Source of the DNA: Flavobacteriales bacterium
GTDB lineage: Bacteria; Bacteroidota; Bacteroidia; Flavobacteriales; BACL11
NCBI GenBank assembly: GCA_002712715.1
Contig: PAUF01000016.1
Coordinates: 1-48,907 of the forward strand
DNA: 48,907 nt
Direction of reading: 5' to 3'
The notes under the pieces were generated by a model. The model was not told the DNA's origin and made no database searches. It saw nothing but the letters and a program-made list of their open reading frames with translations. Each line of letters opens with the position of its first letter. Position 1 is the stretch's first letter. Made by a program: the position numbers and the translations under genes. Positions 27,701-34,817 of the stretch are shown here, in pieces.

Positions 27701-28105
27701 TGTGCCAGCATAAAGAATATCCGGATTGCTTTTGGATTGTTCCACCGTGTATACATGAGATGAGCCTGGCGCGTAACTTCTACTGGCTGCTTCTTTATCA
27801 AAGTCCCAGGGTCCAACGCATTGCCATTGATTATTTTGAGAACTTTTTTTTGTTGGTTGAGCATTAGTAGATCTACTTATTTCTCTAATCCACCGCTTAT
27901 AGTATTGCGTATGTTTATTTTTAAAAAACTTATTGTTCTTGTAATAATCATTGTATTTATCTATAATAGTTCCTTCATCTGCATTTTGTGAATACATCAA
28001 TTGTATCCATTCAGGGGTATTAGAATCTACTTCATATTTTAATTCTGTTTGACCATATATATATGATATTGAAATAAGATATATGAAATAAATCTTTCTT
28101 ATCAA
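24710..28105 (-). CDS. Secreted beta-propeller/PKD protein with T9SS type A sorting domain
   Basis: A 1131-residue exported protein with a signal peptide at about residues 1-18 (ending YIYGQ). Residues about 90-760 carry many BNR/sortilin-like units with repeated Asp-box-like strings such as SINKGDTWE, SYDSGNNWT, SIDGGNNFS, SDDKGENWT and TIDSGTNWM, implying a large beta-propeller. A PKD domain follows (about 787-870, WLWNFPGGTPS, YDVSLTV). Next is a jelly-roll-like domain (about 880-1045, YTQDFESGTFPPKYW). A type A sorting domain lies at about 1058-1131 (IEIYPNPSDGNFII to KKLIIK). It should be exported by the T9SS encoded nearby. Ligand or substrate is unknown. It is 11 bases after metK, which is unusual company. 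Confidence 0.87.
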   Translation of the reverse strand: MIRKIYFIYLISISYIYGQTELKYEVDSNTPEWIQLMYSQNADEGTIIDKYNDYYKNNKFFKNKHTQYYKRWIREISRSTNAQPTKKSSQNNQWQCVGPWDFDKEAASRSYAPGSSHVYTVEQSKSNPDILYAGTATAGAWKSINKGDTWELITAELPLNQVYAIEIDFTNPEIIYISGNGGIYKSYDSGNNWTLIGNSVFTNLSHDIKDIKLCPTNNQILFVASNQGLYKSIDGGNNFSTIMSGNYLEIEFHTNSSDTIYFIKQINNKTEFYRSDDAGNSLNLFTNGWPNPTNGEEQKRTEIAVSPASPNKIVALATGNANGGSGLYGIYISDDKGENWTFQCCGNQPAGVPSSNNMNLMGWQPDGSDDGGQYYYDLALAINPYDANIIHVGGVNHWISFDNGISFSCPAKWSEPHKKGYVHADIHDINYFGNDLWFACDGGIFYSNNAADSIYKKQLGIAGTDFWGFGVGFKDHNVMLGGAYHNGTLLKDGNTYINDWICTDGGDGIRGFVNFGNPRMAYSDYGGKILSGDRTKNIASFNMSLKPNASYIVGESSQMEFDPRCYNWHYIGNDTTLWITKNNGISFDPVYHFNDKVTSIEVAWSNPNVIYIATWESWWGTKKIWKTIDSGTNWMEITPTNINGQAWIPYDITVSSQDENILWIARTSMYGGVQDAQGYEVFKSIDGGLNWINLSTPTLDNINATNIEHQRGSDGGVYLGTRNNVYYRNNSMNDWEIFNNNLPVSTFSTQLIPYYRNGLIINGTNRSVYEANFFENSPPSAQIAADKLEIDCTNDTVHFIDHSAVRINSASWLWNFPGGTPSISYLENPTVVYQKPGMYDVSLTVTDSFGSSTQTINNFIKYSDTVSKITNNMKYTQDFESGTFPPKYWKHPTANFNWQSIVVDSGANCYPTTTAYVNHYWAQYPAQESYLITNKIKLGNGDSAIHILSYDYSYSGFSSAHNDGFRIDISKDCGLTWDSIYSAYGTSLQTTNYSSSVWVPTCGSWKNNSHDLGSLGFTNDTIMVRFVAINDYGNHFYLDNIKIDGNNILNTFKIDKNAIEIYPNPSDGNFIIRTLQDNSTIKIIDIFGRILFEKNLNHQTMKISADFLNRGHYTVQVYHKNIIRNKKLIIK

Positions 28106-28116
28106 AGTATGGGAAT

Positions 28117-29376
28117 TTATAGATTAAACACTTTTTTCACTTCTTCAATACAATCTAATTTTTCCCAAGTAAAAGTTTCAACATTGAATTCTTGATCTTT
28201 TCCACCAACTTTAAAATAAACTTTCTTTTCTTCAGGATTTCTTCCCATATGACCGTAAGCTGCGGTCTCAGAATAAATAGGATTTTTTAATTTAAGTCGT
28301 TTTATAATTGATGCTGGCTTAAGATTGAAACATTCCATAGTATTTACAATATCTGCAATTTCCCCATCACTCATATTTACCTTGCTACTCTGGAAGGTGT
28401 CAATAAAAACACCCATAGGTTCAGCAACTCCAATTGCATATGAAACTTGAACTAAAATTCTATCAGCTATTCCAGCAGCTACTAGATTTTTCGCAATATG
28501 TCTTGTTGCATAAGCAGCGGACCTATCTACTTTTGAAGGGTCTTTTCCAGAAAAAGCGCCACCACCATGAGCCCCTTTTCCTCCATATGTGTCAACTATA
28601 ATTTTTCGGCCAGTTAATCCAGTATCGCCATGAGGTCCTCCAATCACAAATTTTCCAGTTGGGTTTACATGATACTTTTCTTTGCCAAAAAGATTTTTAT
28701 TTTCATCAGTTAATTGAGTAATTATTTTAGGAATAAGAATTTGTTTAACATCTTCTTCTATTTTTTGCTGCATTACTTTTTCTTCTGCAAAATCGTCATG
28801 TTGGGTAGACAGTACTATATCTGTAATTTGAAGAGGAATATGATTGTCATCATATTCTAATGTTACTTGAGATTTAGAATCGGGTCTTAGATACTTCATT
28901 TCAATCCCTTCTCTTCTTATCTTCGCTAGCTCTATTAATAATTTATGTGATATGTCTAATGCTAGAGGCATCAAGTTTTCTGTTTCATTGGTAGCATACC
29001 CAAACATCATCCCTTGATCTCCAGCGCCTTGTTCACCGTGAAGACCTTCTCCTTCTATAACGCCCTGTCTAATATCAGATGATTGTTCATGTATTGCTGA
29101 AAGTACTCCACAACTATCGGCATCAAACCTATATTCTGATTTTGTATATCCAATTTTTCTAATTACACTTCTAGCAATCCGTTCAACATCTACGTATCCA
29201 TTAGTTTTTACTTCTCCACTTAAAACTGTTAGTCCAGTTGTTACTAGGGTTTCGCAAGCAACTTTGGATTCGGGATCTTGTGCTATGAAATTATCTAATA
29301 GAGCATCTGATATTTGATCTGCTACTTTGTCTGGATGTCCTTCTGAAACTGATTCAGATGTAAAAAAGTATGACAT
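28117..29376 (-). CDS. metK: S-adenosylmethionine synthase
   Basis: A 419-residue cytosolic enzyme making SAM from methionine and ATP. The N-terminal [16 protein letters not shown] carries the ATP/methionine-binding His and Asp. The central [15 protein letters not shown] (about 118-132), [20 protein letters not shown] (about 247-266) and the P-loop-like [19 protein letters not shown] (about 273-291) are the three family signatures. Length is slightly above the usual 380-400. The leader carries a SAM-II-type riboswitch, so it is likely repressed by its own product. It is divergent from metH-metF. Confidence 0.98.
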   Translation of the reverse strand: MSYFFTSESVSEGHPDKVADQISDALLDNFIAQDPESKVACETLVTTGLTVLSGEVKTNGYVDVERIARSVIRKIGYTKSEYRFDADSCGVLSAIHEQSSDIRQGVIEGEGLHGEQGAGDQGMMFGYATNETENLMPLALDISHKLLIELAKIRREGIEMKYLRPDSKSQVTLEYDDNHIPLQITDIVLSTQHDDFAEEKVMQQKIEEDVKQILIPKIITQLTDENKNLFGKEKYHVNPTGKFVIGGPHGDTGLTGRKIIVDTYGGKGAHGGGAFSGKDPSKVDRSAAYATRHIAKNLVAAGIADRILVQVSYAIGVAEPMGVFIDTFQSSKVNMSDGEIADIVNTMECFNLKPASIIKRLKLKNPIYSETAAYGHMGRNPEEKKVYFKVGGKDQEFNVETFTWEKLDCIEEVKKVFNL

Positions 29377-29401
29377 TTTTCTTTATTTAAATTAATTATA
29401 T

Positions 29402-29409
29402 GATTTGGC
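29402..29409 (-). promoter_or_regulatory. Candidate switching strand of the metK riboswitch
   Basis: GCCAAATC on the minus strand is the exact reverse complement of GATTTGGC (29472 to 29465) inside the SAM-II-type aptamer loop. It lies 26-33 bases before the metK ATG. Pairing the two would break the pseudoknot, so this is a candidate expression-platform strand. Function is inferred from complementarity alone. Confidence 0.45.
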
Positions 29410-29425
29410 AATTGATCAGATGAAA

Positions 29426-29481
29426 GATAGCTATTTTAGCATTTTTTTTCTGTGGTTGCAATAGGCCAAATCTTTCCACAA
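29426..29481 (-). ncRNA. SAM-II-type riboswitch in the metK leader
   Basis: The minus strand fits the SAM-II (SAM_alpha) H-type pseudoknot. P1 is TGTGG (29480-29476) with CCACA (29455-29451). The 20-nt loop contains GATTT and TATTGCAA, both strongly conserved in the family. The 3' tail contains TGCTAAAA. P2 forms between TATTGCA and TGCTAAAA with one bulged U at 29438, and is extended by TGGC pairing with GCTA. Spacing agrees with the alphaproteobacterial metA type that I recall within one base in loop and tail. The related SAM-V class shares this core and is the alternative. It begins about 13 bases after a -7 promoter motif and sits about 50 bases before metK, so product feedback is the expected role. 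Confidence 0.85.
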
Positions 29482-29492
29482 AATTTGAGTAA

Positions 29493-29500
29493 CAAATATA
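29493..29500 (-). promoter_or_regulatory. -7 element of metK
   Basis: TATATTTG on the minus strand fits TAnnTTTG. Transcription from it would start about 5-8 bases before the first base of the riboswitch P1, the spacing expected of a genuine leader. No TTG is seen at the -33 distance. Confidence 0.5.
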
Positions 29501-29520
29501 AAATAAAAAATAAAAACATA

Positions 29521-29552
29521 TTTGGTTTTTATCAATTTTTATTATTTCTTTG
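29521..29552 (+). promoter_or_regulatory. Promoter of metH-metF
   Basis: TTTG (29521-29524) and TTTCTTTG (29545-29552) are separated by 20 bases. The second differs from TAnnTTTG only at position two. The predicted transcription start falls a few bases before or at the SAM-I P1 strand. It is back to back with the metK promoter, with the two -7 motifs 44 bases apart. Confidence 0.5.
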
Positions 29553-29557
29553 CGTTA

Positions 29558-29655
29558 AGACTTATCAAGAAAGACGGAGGGAAGGGCCCTGTGATGTCTT
29601 GGCAACCCTGAAAAAGCAGGGTGCCAATTCCCACTCCAAATGGAGACAGATGATG
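29558..29655 (+). ncRNA. SAM-I (S-box) riboswitch in the metH leader
   Basis: The classic S-box order is present. P1 5' strand is CTTATC followed by AAGA. GGAGGGAAGGGCCC carries the conserved AGGGA and GGCCC. P2 pairs AAGAC with GTCTT. Next comes GGCAACC, P3 CCCTG/CAGGG, the conserved TGCCAATTCC, and P4 CTCC/GGAG. Then ACA and GATGA give a short P1 3' strand with one G-U pair. It controls methionine biosynthesis genes, here metH and metF, with SAM binding turning them off. Length and spacing are normal; only P1 is weak (about 5 bp). Confidence 0.95.
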
Positions 29656-29679
29656 AAAAATCCAAAAAAATTTTCTGAC

Positions 29680-29708
29680 ATCTATTTTATAAGTCTATAA
29701 AGATTTTT
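29680..29708 (+). terminator. Terminator-like hairpin of the SAM-I expression platform
   Basis: ATCT and TTATA (29680-29691, with ATT bulged) pair with TATAA and AGAT (29696-29704) around the loop AGTC, followed by TTTT and then directly the metH ATG. The 8-mer ATAAGTCT (29689-29696) within it is exactly complementary to AGACTTAT (29558-29565), the 5' strand of P1. This gives the expected exclusive switch: P1 plus hairpin with SAM, or long-range pairing without. The hairpin is AT-rich and weak, so it could act on transcription or on translation start. Confidence 0.45.
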
Positions 29709-31424
29709 ATGAGAAGATTAATTGATAAAATATTGGAAGAAAGAATATTAGTACTGGACGGTGCTATGGGTACAATGATTCAAGGATATAATTTAACAGA
29801 AAGTGATTTTAGAGGTGATAGATTTATTGATTCTATTTATGACCTTAAAGGAAATAATGATGTGTTATCTATTACTCAACCTAATATAGTTTCTGAAATT
29901 CATGAAAAATATTTAGTAGCTGGAGCAGATATAATAGAGACAAATACATTTAGTTCTAATAGTATTGCGCAAGAAGATTATGGATTACAGTCTTCAGTAT
30001 ATGATTTGAATTATGAGTCAGCTAGAATTGCAAAAGATGCGGCTATTAAATACTCTTCTAATGAAAAACCTAGATTTGTAGCTGGTTCAATAGGGCCTAC
30101 TAATAGAACTGCATCTATTTCTCCTGATGTAAATAATCCAGCATATAGAAATATAACATTTGAACAATTAAGAAAATCTTATTATGGTCAAGTTGGTGGT
30201 TTAATTGATGGTGGAGTTGATTTGCTTCTAGTAGAAACAGTTTTTGATACTTTAAACTGTAAAGCTGCATTGTATGCGATTATGCAGATTTTTGAAGAAA
30301 AAAATCTGCAAATTCCGATCATGGTTTCAGGAACAATTACTGATGAAAGTGGTAGAACTCTTTCAGGTCAGACAGCGGAAGCTTTTTTGAATTCAATTTC
30401 TCATGCTCCACTATTAAGTGTAGGATTTAATTGCGCTTTAGGTACTAAAGCTATGCAGCCGTATATACAAGAGTTATCAAAGAAATCACCATATTTTATT
30501 AGTGCTTTTCCAAATGCAGGATTACCAAATGAAATGGGAAATTATGATGACACTCCAACAGCGATGTCTAAACAACTTGGTGATTTTTTAGATTTAGGTA
30601 TTGTAAATATTATAGGTGGATGTTGTGGTACTACACCAGATCATATTAGAGAGTTCGTTGAAATTTCAAAAAATTTTAATCCCAGAAAAATACCTAAAAT
30701 TGAAAAGAAATTAAGATTAAGTGGTCTTGAATCAGTTACAGTAGATTCTAATTCAAATTTTGTAAATATAGGTGAGAGAACTAATGTTATGGGTTCTAGT
30801 AAGTTTATGAAACTTATTAAAAATAAAGAATACGAGTTAGCTTTATCTGTTGCTCTAGATCAAGTAGAGAATGGTGCTCAAGTTATAGATATTAATATGG
30901 ATGATGGGTTAATAGATGGAATGGAATCTATGACAGTTTTTTTAAATATGATAGCTTCAGATCCGGATATTTCTAAGGTTCCGATAATGATAGATTCTTC
31001 TAAATGGGAGATTATAGAAGCTGGATTAAAATGTTTACAAGGTAAAGGGATTGTTAATTCTATATCCTTAAAAGAAGGAGAATCTATTTTTATTGAACAA
31101 GCTAAAAAGATAATGAGATATGGGGCAGCGGTAGTCATTATGGCTTTTGATGAAAATGGGCAGGCTGTAGATTATAATGATAAGATACGAATATGTAAAA
31201 GAGCTTATGATATTTTAGTTGACAATATTGGATTCCCTGCTGAGGATATTATATTTGATCCAAATATTCTTACTGTTGCTACTGGGATTGAAGATCATGA
31301 TAATTATGCTATAGATTTTATAAGATCTATAAAGTGGGTAAAGAAAAATCTACCATATGCAAAAGTTAGTGGGGGAGTAAGTAATGTCTCTTTTTCTTTT
31401 AGAGGTAATAATAAGGTAAGGTAG
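29709..31424 (+). CDS. metH: Methionine synthase MetH, N-terminal part (ends at in-frame TAG)
   Basis: 571 residues covering the homocysteine-binding barrel and most of the pterin (methyltetrahydrofolate) barrel of cobalamin-dependent methionine synthase. Visible are [30 protein letters not shown], the zinc-binding Cys residues in GFNCALG and [12 protein letters not shown], and [14 protein letters not shown] opening the pterin domain near residue 350. The frame stops at TAG 31422-31424, just after [14 protein letters not shown]. Family members continue here with Glu-Ala-Met-His, and the next frame resumes with GCC ATG CAT. So one codon, probably GAG, has become TAG. This part alone lacks the last piece of the pterin barrel. 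It follows the SAM-I riboswitch. Confidence 0.93.
   Translation: MRRLIDKILEERILVLDGAMGTMIQGYNLTESDFRGDRFIDSIYDLKGNNDVLSITQPNIVSEIHEKYLVAGADIIETNTFSSNSIAQEDYGLQSSVYDLNYESARIAKDAAIKYSSNEKPRFVAGSIGPTNRTASISPDVNNPAYRNITFEQLRKSYYGQVGGLIDGGVDLLLVETVFDTLNCKAALYAIMQIFEEKNLQIPIMVSGTITDESGRTLSGQTAEAFLNSISHAPLLSVGFNCALGTKAMQPYIQELSKKSPYFISAFPNAGLPNEMGNYDDTPTAMSKQLGDFLDLGIVNIIGGCCGTTPDHIREFVEISKNFNPRKIPKIEKKLRLSGLESVTVDSNSNFVNIGERTNVMGSSKFMKLIKNKEYELALSVALDQVENGAQVIDINMDDGLIDGMESMTVFLNMIASDPDISKVPIMIDSSKWEIIEAGLKCLQGKGIVNSISLKEGESIFIEQAKKIMRYGAAVVIMAFDENGQAVDYNDKIRICKRAYDILVDNIGFPAEDIIFDPNILTVATGIEDHDNYAIDFIRSIKWVKKNLPYAKVSGGVSNVSFSFRGNNKVR
31422..31424 (+). other. In-frame amber codon interrupting metH
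   Basis: The codons read AGG TAG GCC ATG CAT. Family alignment from memory has Arg-Glu-Ala-Met-His here, so GAG to TAG by one transversion explains it, with frame kept on both sides. TAG is an ordinary stop in this genome: the acyl-CoA dehydrogenase and the SprB-like gene end with it. Genome-wide reassignment is therefore unlikely. Sequencing error, true mutation and local recoding remain open. Confidence 0.8.
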
Positions 31425-31427
31425 GCC

Positions 31428-33326
31428 ATGCATTCAGCTTTTCTTTTTCATGCGATTAAAAATGGAATGGATATGGGTATTGTTAATGCAGGTATGATCG
31501 AAGTGTATTCTGACATTCCATCGGATCTTTTAAATGCTGTAGAAGATGTTATATTTAACAATCATTCTTTATCTACTGAAAAACTTTTAGAGTTAGCAGA
31601 AATGTATAAGGGTAAGGGTAAACAAAAAGTAGAGGATCTTTCTTGGCGAGAAAAAAGTGTGGGAAAAAGATTGGAATACTCATTAGTTAAAGGAATTGTA
31701 AAATATATCGAGGATGACACAGAGGAAGCTAGAACAAATGCTAAAAAACCCCTTGATGTAATAGAAGGTCCTTTAATGAATGGAATGAATATAGTTGGTG
31801 ATCTTTTTGGAAGCGGTAAGATGTTTCTTCCTCAAGTTGTGAAGAGCGCTAGGGTAATGAAGAAGTCTGTGGCTTATCTGACTCCATATATAGAAAATGA
31901 TAAAACTCAAATTAAGAAGTCAGGTAAAATACTTATGGCAACTGTAAAAGGAGATGTGCATGATATTGGTAAGAATATTGTTTCGGTTGTTTTATCATGT
32001 AATAATTTTGAGATTATTGATTTAGGTGTAATGGTTTCATGTGAAAAAATTCTTTCGGCCGCTAAAAATCATAATGTTGATATGATTGGTTTAAGTGGAT
32101 TAATTACCCCTTCATTAGATGAAATGTCTTTCGTTGCTGAACAAATGCAATTAAATAATTTCAATATACCATTAATTATTGGTGGAGCTACTACATCTAA
32201 GGTTCATACTGCGGTAAAGCTAATGGATAAGTATACTAATAATATGATTGTTCATATTTTGGACGCTTCTAAATCTGTAAATATTTGCAATACTATTTTG
32301 GGTCCCAATGTTGAAGATTTTAAAAGAGATTTAAAGCAAGAATACACTGATATTAAGAAAAATTATTTAAACAGATTAAAATCTAAAGATCTTATTTCAT
32401 TAGAAGATGCTCGAAAAAATTCATTTAAACTATCAGCTAATTATCAATCAGTTGAACCTAATACTTTAGGGGTAAGTTTGTATGATGAAATTTCTGTTGC
32501 ATCGGTTGTTCCATATATAGACTGGACACCTTTCTTTATTTCTTGGGAAATGAGAGGTAAGTTCCCTAAAATATTTGATGATGAAAAATATGGTGTCGAA
32601 GCTAAAAAGCTTTATGATGACGCTAATCAAATGATTCAGAAAATTATTAATCATGATTGGGTGATTTTAAAATCTTTAGTTGGAATATGGAACGCTCGAT
32701 CTGTTGGAGATGATGTTGAAGTATATCAAAACGGTCATAAAATAGAAACACTTAATTTTCTTAGGCAACAATCTAGAAAGAAAAATTATAATATGTGTTT
32801 GTCAGATTATATTTCTAAAGAAAACGATTATATAGGTGCATTTATATGTACAGCGGGAATTGGTATAGATAAAAAGTTACAAGAATTTGATAATCAGTTG
32901 GATGATTATAATAGTATCCTATTGAAGTCAATTGCAGATCGACTAGCAGAAGCTTTAACTGAATATATGCATGAAAAAGTAAGAAAAGAAATTTGGGGAT
33001 ATGGTAAAAATGAGAATTTTAATAATGAAGAGTTAATTAAAGAAAATTATAAAGGAATAAGGCCAGCTCCAGGTTACACAGCATGTCCTGATCATACTGA
33101 AAAATTAAAGCTATTTCTATTATTAGGTTCTGAGAAGATAGGAGTTGATCTTACAGAAAATATGGCAATGACACCCAATGCTACCGTATGTGGATATTAT
33201 TTTTCTTACCCTGAATCTAAATATTTTACAGTTGGAAAAGTTTTAGATGACCAAATTAATGATTATGCTAAAAGAAAAAATATGACCTCAAAGGAAGTTA
33301 ATCAATGGTTGAGAACAAATATTTGA
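31428..33326 (+). CDS. metH: Methionine synthase MetH, C-terminal part
   Basis: 632 residues in the same frame as the upstream part, starting one codon after the TAG. The N-terminus [22 protein letters not shown] finishes the pterin barrel. The cobalamin cap and Rossmann domains follow, with [12 protein letters not shown] (B12-axial His in DVHDIG, about residue 178) and [13 protein letters not shown]. The C-terminal reactivation (AdoMet) domain ends with [15 protein letters not shown] and [22 protein letters not shown]. Joined through the stop, metH would be 1205 residues, close to the usual size. If translated alone by coupled re-initiation at ATG 31428, it would start mid-barrel, which is unlikely to fold normally. 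metF follows 4 bases later. Confidence 0.92.
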   Translation: MHSAFLFHAIKNGMDMGIVNAGMIEVYSDIPSDLLNAVEDVIFNNHSLSTEKLLELAEMYKGKGKQKVEDLSWREKSVGKRLEYSLVKGIVKYIEDDTEEARTNAKKPLDVIEGPLMNGMNIVGDLFGSGKMFLPQVVKSARVMKKSVAYLTPYIENDKTQIKKSGKILMATVKGDVHDIGKNIVSVVLSCNNFEIIDLGVMVSCEKILSAAKNHNVDMIGLSGLITPSLDEMSFVAEQMQLNNFNIPLIIGGATTSKVHTAVKLMDKYTNNMIVHILDASKSVNICNTILGPNVEDFKRDLKQEYTDIKKNYLNRLKSKDLISLEDARKNSFKLSANYQSVEPNTLGVSLYDEISVASVVPYIDWTPFFISWEMRGKFPKIFDDEKYGVEAKKLYDDANQMIQKIINHDWVILKSLVGIWNARSVGDDVEVYQNGHKIETLNFLRQQSRKKNYNMCLSDYISKENDYIGAFICTAGIGIDKKLQEFDNQLDDYNSILLKSIADRLAEALTEYMHEKVRKEIWGYGKNENFNNEELIKENYKGIRPAPGYTACPDHTEKLKLFLLLGSEKIGVDLTENMAMTPNATVCGYYFSYPESKYFTVGKVLDDQINDYAKRKNMTSKEVNQWLRTNI

Positions 33327-33330
33327 AAAT

Positions 33331-34284
33331 ATGAAAGTAAAAGAACATTTATCAAAATCTAAAGAAACCCTGTTTTCGTTTGAGATTTTACCTCCTTTGA
33401 AAGGAACAAGTATAAACTCAATTTATAAAACACTCGATCCTTTAATGGAATTTTCACCACCTTTTATTGATGTCACATATCATCGTGAAGAATATGTATA
33501 TAAAAAAAAGAAGAATGGTTTGTTAGAGAGGATTTCTGTAAGAAAAAGGCCAGGTACTGTAGGAATTTGTGCTGCAATAATGAATAAATATCATGTTGAT
33601 ACAGTTCCTCATATAATTTGCGGAGGTTTCAGTAAGGAAGAAACTGAAAATGCTCTTATTGATTTGAATTTTTTAGGAATTGATAATGTGTTAGTTTTAA
33701 GAGGAGATCCTATTAAATCAGAAACATATTTTTCCCCAGATAAAAATGGACATCAATATGCTTCTGAACTTTTAGAGCAAGTAATAGATATGAATAATGG
33801 TAATTATTTAGATGATGAGTTAAGTAATTCATCGCCTACTGATTTTTGCATTGGTGTTGCTGGATATCCTGAAAAACACTTTGAAGCAGCCAATATGCGT
33901 TCAGATATTCATTTTTTAAAGAAAAAGGTAAAGGCTGGAGCTGATTATATTGTGACTCAAATGTTTTTCGATAATCAATGTTATTTTGATTTTGTCAAAA
34001 TGTGTAGAGAAAATGATATTGATATTCCAATTATCCCAGGAATTAAACCAATCTCAACATTAAATCAATTAAAGTTGCTTCCTCATAGATTTCACTTGAG
34101 TTTACCAAATAATTTGGTAGATGAAGTTCTTAAATGCAAGAACAATGATGATATAAGATTAGTGGGTATTGACTGGGCTAAGGAACAAACTAGAGAATTG
34201 ATAGAATTTGGAGCCCCATGTATTCATTTTTATACGATGGGAAAGTCAGATAATGTTCAGCAAATAGTATCAGATTTCAAATAA
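33331..34284 (+). CDS. metF: 5,10-Methylenetetrahydrofolate reductase
   Basis: A 317-residue FAD-dependent cytosolic enzyme that makes 5-methyltetrahydrofolate, the methyl donor for MetH. The barrel has FSFEILPPLKG at the start, with the catalytic-type Glu, then FIDVTYH, HIICGGFS, VLVLRGDP (about 125-132), ADYIVTQMFFDNQCYFDF and IPIIPGIKPI. Length matches the family (about 290-320). It lies 4 bases after metH, so both should be under the SAM-I riboswitch. Its substrate and product connect metH to the folate pool that FolC maintains. Confidence 0.97.
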   Translation: MKVKEHLSKSKETLFSFEILPPLKGTSINSIYKTLDPLMEFSPPFIDVTYHREEYVYKKKKNGLLERISVRKRPGTVGICAAIMNKYHVDTVPHIICGGFSKEETENALIDLNFLGIDNVLVLRGDPIKSETYFSPDKNGHQYASELLEQVIDMNNGNYLDDELSNSSPTDFCIGVAGYPEKHFEAANMRSDIHFLKKKVKAGADYIVTQMFFDNQCYFDFVKMCRENDIDIPIIPGIKPISTLNQLKLLPHRFHLSLPNNLVDEVLKCKNNDDIRLVGIDWAKEQTRELIEFGAPCIHFYTMGKSDNVQQIVSDFK

Positions 34285-34389
34285 ATTATTATTGATAAAA
34301 GTATTGTCTAATTCTTTTATATAAATCATAAAATAGATGACACTAGAATTCATTTCTCTAACTTAAGATAATCTGAGATTCTTCAGAAA
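34285..34389. other. Intergenic gap between convergent metF and lipoprotein gene
   Basis: A 105-base AT-rich spacer. TCTGA and TCAGA near 34373-34388 make a weak 5-bp hairpin without a T-run. No convincing terminator, RNA gene or reading frame is seen. Confidence 0.4.
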
Positions 34390-34728
34390 TTACAAATCGT
34401 ACTTTCTGAATCTTTTGTCAACGTCATCAAACTTTGGACAATCTTGTAGATCATCTTCATTCCAATCTCTATCATCTATAATGTCTTCTAAATTTTCCAT
34501 TTTTTCTTTAATCATTTCAATTTCAATTTGAATGTTTGTTGGAAGGTCTTCTAAGTCTTCTATATGTCCATATTCATCAAATAAGCTAACCATTCTTTTT
34601 GTAATTATGTCTGCAGCATTTACTACTTCGCACGGATCATACATTGTATCGAAATCTATATCTTCAATAGATTTGCTTCCGCACGCAAAAATGAAAGGTA
34701 TGGTCAATAAGAGTATTATTTTTTTCAT
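34390..34728 (-). CDS. Small hypothetical lipoprotein
   Basis: A 112-residue protein of unknown function. The N-terminal hydrophobic stretch ends at a lipobox, FIFAC, with Cys16. The mature part is acidic and predicted mostly helical, with Asp/Glu-rich segments (EYGHIEDLEDLP, NLEDIIDDRDWNEDDLQD) and a Cys pair (DPCEVV and LQDCPKF). Similar short acidic lipoproteins occur in many Bacteroidota, but I do not recognise a named family. It is monocistronic, with its own -7 motif 16 bases upstream, divergent from rsgA. Confidence 0.7.
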   Translation of the reverse strand: MKKIILLLTIPFIFACGSKSIEDIDFDTMYDPCEVVNAADIITKRMVSLFDEYGHIEDLEDLPTNIQIEIEMIKEKMENLEDIIDDRDWNEDDLQDCPKFDDVDKRFRKYDL

Positions 34729-34744
34729 ATTAGATAATTTTATA

Positions 34745-34752
34745 CAAATATA
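34745..34752 (-). promoter_or_regulatory. -7 element of the small lipoprotein gene
   Basis: TATATTTG on the minus strand, 16 bases before the ATG. It is divergent from the rsgA motif 53 bases away. No TTG is found at -33 spacing. Confidence 0.4.
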
Positions 34753-34805
34753 TACTTTTATTTAATTTTAATAAGTGAATATAAAAACATAAAATTACGT
34801 TCTTG

Positions 34806-34813
34806 TATATTTG
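34806..34813 (+). promoter_or_regulatory. -7 element directly before rsgA
   Basis: TATATTTG ends only 4 bases before the ATG at 34818. The transcript would start at or next to the start codon, so a leaderless rsgA-dtd mRNA is predicted. The same arrangement is seen at porV. Confidence 0.45.
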
Positions 34814-34817
34814 CATA

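Noticed and set aside
29452-29700. 82-codon open frame before metH on the plus strand
   Set aside because: It runs through the promoter and SAM-I aptamer, and its sequence is explained by the conserved RNA structure. No protein features are visible.
31422-31424. TAG reassigned to an amino acid genome-wide
   Set aside because: TAG ends several intact genes here (acyl-CoA dehydrogenase, the SprB-like gene, the 47519 gene), so it is a normal stop.
29709-33326. Natural split metH as found in some bacteria
   Set aside because: Known splits lie between domains. This break is within the pterin barrel and preserves frame and every neighbouring residue, so a point mutation or error fits better.
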